DNA of 8,044 nt from Candidatus Omnitrophota bacterium (lineage in GTDB: Bacteria > Omnitrophota > Gorgyraeia > Gygaellales > Profunditerraquicolaceae). The DNA lies in NCBI GenBank assembly GCA_020061545.1, contig JAGUYA010000144.1, positions 1 to 8,044 of the forward strand, written 5' to 3'. The translations under genes and the position numbers were made by a program. Under the pieces are notes generated by a model. That model saw only the letters and a list, made by a program, of their open reading frames with translations. It ran no database searches and was not told where the DNA came from. Below, one piece after another: positions 5,707 to 8,044 of this stretch; position 1 is the stretch's first letter; each line of letters begins with the position of its first letter.

Positions 5707-7194
5707 ATGGATAATAAATTCTATATAACCACACCACTATATTACGTAAATGCTTCTCCCCATATAGGTCACTCCTACACTACTATTGCTGCCGATTGTT
5801 TAGCCCGGTATATGCGTAAAGTCTTGGGTGAAAAAAATGTCTGGCTCTTGACTGGTACTGACGAACATGGGCAGAAAATACAAAGGGCAGCTCAAGATGC
5901 AGGATTAAACCCGCAAGATTTTTCCGATAAAATGGTTTTGAAGTTTAAACAGCTCTGGAAAGACCTGAATATTTCTTATAATGATTTTATCCGCACTACC
6001 GAGAAAAGACATATCGATATCGTTAAACGGGTCTTAGAGATACTTTATCAAAAGGGAGATATCTACCAGGCGCAATACAAGGGGTGGTATTGTACGCCCT
6101 GTGAGACATTCTGGACCGAAACCCAGACTCAAGACCAGAATTGTCCTGATTGCAAAAGACCCCTGGAGCACATTACCGAGACGAATTACTTCTTTAAGCT
6201 TTCCAAATATCAGAACTGGCTAATCGATTATATCAATAATAACCCTCATTTTATCAGACCAGAAATAAGACGGCGTGAAGTTTTAAGCTTCCTAGAGTTA
6301 AATGAATTGACTGACCTATGTATTTCTCGGCCAAAAGAGCGATTGAGTTGGGGTATACCTTTGCCCTTTAGCAAGAATCACGTAAATTATGTCTGGTTCG
6401 ATGCCCTGGTCAATTATATCAGCGCAGTAGGCGAATTTGACAGCAAGGGAGAATATAAATCGAAATGGTGGCCGGCAGACGTGCATTTAATCGGTAAAGA
6501 TATTTTAAGGCAGCATGCCATATACTGGCCGATTATACTCAAGGCATTAAATATAGAGTCTCCCAAGACAATATTTGCTCATGGTTGGTGGTTAATCGGA
6601 GAAAGCAAAATGTCTAAGTCACGGGGCAATGTAGTTTCTCCTGTAGAGATGGTAAATAAATTCGGTATAGACGTATACAGGTATTTTTTACTGCGCGATG
6701 TGCCTTTCGGATTGGACGGGACTTTTTCCGAAGAGGCGATAATCAAGAGATTCAATAGCGATTTGGCAAATGATTTAGGAAATCTCGTGTATAGAACACT
6801 TACAATGATAGAAAAATATTTTCAAGGCATAATCCCCGATAAAGGAAAACTGGATCAACAGGGGCATAAAATAGAAGATGAAATAAATTCTCTAGGTGCT
6901 CATATTGCCGCCAATTTAGAGGGATTCATTGGTTACAATTTTAGTGCTTCCTTAGAGTGTATCTGGGAACTGATAAACATGGCCAATAAATATATCGAAG
7001 ACACAAAACCCTGGAATCTGGCTAAGGAGAATAAGACAGAAGAGCTCAGGAGTTTCATCCGCTTATTAGTAGATGTGATTAGAGAAGTTGCTGACCAGAT
7101 TTATCCCTTTATGCCCCAAACAGCTGAATCTATAAAAGACCAGTTAGGCAAAGATAAGATTAAAAAAGGCAAACCTTTATTCCCCCGTATTTAG
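5707..7194 (+). CDS. metG: Methionyl-tRNA synthetase
   Basis: It charges initiator and elongator tRNA-Met with methionine in the cytoplasm. The 495-residue class I enzyme shows the HIGH motif at 19-22 (ASPHIGHSYT), the TGTDEHGQK segment (49-57), a zinc knuckle with Cys129, Cys132, Cys146 and Cys149 in the connective peptide, RPKERLSWGIPLP (208-220), WFDALVNYISA (230-240) and KMSKS at 301-305. The helical anticodon-binding domain follows, with NMANKYIEDTKPWNLAK. It ends soon after that domain, so it lacks the C-terminal EMAP/tRNA-binding dimer domain found in many longer MetRS. The start is set by homology (KFYITTPLYYVN). Only 9 nt separate it from the ricT stop, with no clear Shine-Dalgarno. 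Confidence 0.96.
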   Translation: MDNKFYITTPLYYVNASPHIGHSYTTIAADCLARYMRKVLGEKNVWLLTGTDEHGQKIQRAAQDAGLNPQDFSDKMVLKFKQLWKDLNISYNDFIRTTEKRHIDIVKRVLEILYQKGDIYQAQYKGWYCTPCETFWTETQTQDQNCPDCKRPLEHITETNYFFKLSKYQNWLIDYINNNPHFIRPEIRRREVLSFLELNELTDLCISRPKERLSWGIPLPFSKNHVNYVWFDALVNYISAVGEFDSKGEYKSKWWPADVHLIGKDILRQHAIYWPIILKALNIESPKTIFAHGWWLIGESKMSKSRGNVVSPVEMVNKFGIDVYRYFLLRDVPFGLDGTFSEEAIIKRFNSDLANDLGNLVYRTLTMIEKYFQGIIPDKGKLDQQGHKIEDEINSLGAHIAANLEGFIGYNFSASLECIWELINMANKYIEDTKPWNLAKENKTEELRSFIRLLVDVIREVADQIYPFMPQTAESIKDQLGKDKIKKGKPLFPRI

Positions 7195-7199
7195 TTTTC

Positions 7200-7250
7200 A
7201 GCTGTTAGTTTTCAGTTTTCAGATAATCTGTCATCTAAGAACTAACAACT
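7200..7250. repeat. Inverted repeat with TTTTCAG direct repeats between metG and tatD
   Basis: The segment 7200-7215 is an imperfect inverted match (13 of 16) to 7235-7250, the latter ending at the base before the tatD ATG. TTTTCAG recurs (7196-7201 partly, 7209-7215, 7216-7222), so alternative pairings are possible. A small palindrome CAGATAATCTG (7220-7230) sits between the arms. The design, short direct repeats within an inverted repeat filling the gap, recalls the tmk-holB array but with a different sequence. Confidence 0.65.
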
Positions 7251-8012
7251 ATGCTAATAGATACCCATTGCCATCTGGATTTCCCCGAGTTTGATAAAGA
7301 TAGAGACGAAGTTGCCCAAGGCGCAAAAAATGAAGGCGTAGATTACATCATCAATATCGGCTCAGGACTCTTGGCGTCAGAGAAAGCGTTAGAGTTAGCA
7401 AGGCTTTATGATTTTATATATGCCACTGTGGGTATACATCCTCATGAGGCAGATAAATTTGATGATGGAGCAAAGACCCGCATAGAAGAGCTGGCAAAAA
7501 AAGATAAAGTTGTGGCTATAGGCGAAACAGGCCTGGATTATTACAAGAATTATTCTAAAGCAGAGAACCAGAAAATATTATTTACATATTTAGTGAAGTT
7601 GGCAGTTGATTTGCGTCTTCCTTTAGTGATACATAATCGCCAGGCACAGGAGGATACCTTAAAGATTTTAAAACAGGCGATGCCAGTAAAAGCCGTGGTG
7701 CATTGTTTTTCTGGCGATGCAAATTTCTTGAAAGAATGTTTAGATTTAGGCTTCTTGATTTCTTTTACCTGTAACCTCACCTACAAAAAAGCCCAGAATT
7801 TAAGAGCCCTGGCAAAATCAACGCCTCTTAAGAGGCTTATGCTGGAGACAGACGCACCTTTCCTGCCACCCGAGGGATTGCGCGGGAAAAGAAATGAACC
7901 GAGATATGTTAAGTTTCTAGCTCAAGAGTTGGCACGGATAAAGGAAACCGGTCTGGAAGAATTAGCGCGAGTTACGACGGAGAACGCAAAGAAATTCTTT
8001 AATCTAAAATAA
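7251..8012 (+). CDS. tatD: TatD-family metal-dependent DNase
   Basis: TatD proteins are TIM-barrel amidohydrolase-superfamily nucleases with metal-dependent DNase (3'-5' exonuclease) activity, linked to DNA repair and DNA degradation. The 253-residue length is typical. Metal-binding and catalytic residues are all visible: HxH at His6/His8 (DTHCHLD), GIHPHEA with His63/His65, Glu92 in IGETGLDYY, His128 in LVIHNR, His151 in VHCFSG, and Asp201 in LETDAPFLPP. The start is directly downstream of an inverted repeat and has no Shine-Dalgarno, but MLIDTHCHLD is the standard family beginning. In B. subtilis tatD also follows the MetRS gene. Confidence 0.96.
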   Translation: MLIDTHCHLDFPEFDKDRDEVAQGAKNEGVDYIINIGSGLLASEKALELARLYDFIYATVGIHPHEADKFDDGAKTRIEELAKKDKVVAIGETGLDYYKNYSKAENQKILFTYLVKLAVDLRLPLVIHNRQAQEDTLKILKQAMPVKAVVHCFSGDANFLKECLDLGFLISFTCNLTYKKAQNLRALAKSTPLKRLMLETDAPFLPPEGLRGKRNEPRYVKFLAQELARIKETGLEELARVTTENAKKFFNLK

Positions 8013-8027
8013 GTGAAGCCACAACTT

Positions 8028-8044
8028 ATGGAAGTTCGCAAGAA
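8028..8044 (+). CDS. Possible start of a further gene, cut by window end
   Basis: An ATG at 8028 opens a frame (MEVRK) that runs off the window, 15 nt after the tatD stop. The spacing suits another operon gene, but five codons give no identity, and there is no Shine-Dalgarno. Treat as a guess. Confidence 0.25.

Overview
The window is a compact, one-strand run of bacterial housekeeping genes: cysE (5' end missing), cysS, tmk, holB, ricT/PSP1, metG and tatD. The order tmk-holB-ricT-metG-tatD and the pair cysE-cysS both resemble Firmicutes arrangements such as Bacillus subtilis. The intergenic palindromes, the near absence of Shine-Dalgarno sequences and the moderate-to-low GC would suit an uncultivated lineage (an Omnitrophota-like bacterium is my guess). 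That placement is inference and weak; the sequence does not prove a phylum.

Region 1 (1-3106) is cysteine metabolism and charging. Serine acetyltransferase (O-acetylserine, the cysteine precursor) is followed by cysteinyl-tRNA synthetase. The cysS gene is not continuous. Codons up to about position 1246 encode the N-terminal half (Zn Cys, HIGH). A foreign AT-rich block of about 1.06 kb follows, carrying a homing-endonuclease-like gene (zinc-knuckle N-terminus, tandem basic helical repeats, PD-(D/E)xK nuclease core). The C-terminal half (GRPGWHIECS, HHENE, KMAKS) then resumes in the same frame. The three ORFs overlap by 13-14 nt (1354-1366 and 2279-2292), and both host fragments look intact. 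I see no intein blocks and no room for a normal group I or II intron outside the ORF. The leading reading is a 'gene in pieces' in which two polypeptides assemble into one CysRS; an unrecognised intron is the main alternative. This is the most interesting part of the window.

Region 2 (3107-7194) is nucleotide, replication, RNA and translation housekeeping: thymidylate kinase, the clamp-loader delta' subunit, a PSP1/RicT six-cysteine protein and methionyl-tRNA synthetase. Region 3 (7195-8044) holds the TatD nuclease and perhaps the first codons of another gene.

A second theme is DNA/RNA structure at the joints. Five gene boundaries (cysE/cysS, cysS/tmk, tmk/holB, holB/ricT, metG/tatD) carry inverted repeats. 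The most striking is a 101-nt array between tmk and holB. It has five GTTAC-decamers followed by their inverted counterparts at an exact 10-bp period, and folds into a long hairpin with an A5 loop. Most start codons lack a Shine-Dalgarno sequence. No RNA genes, CRISPR arrays or insertion sequences with transposases were seen, and minus-strand ORFs are shadows. Apart from these joints no stretch over 300 bases is gene-free.
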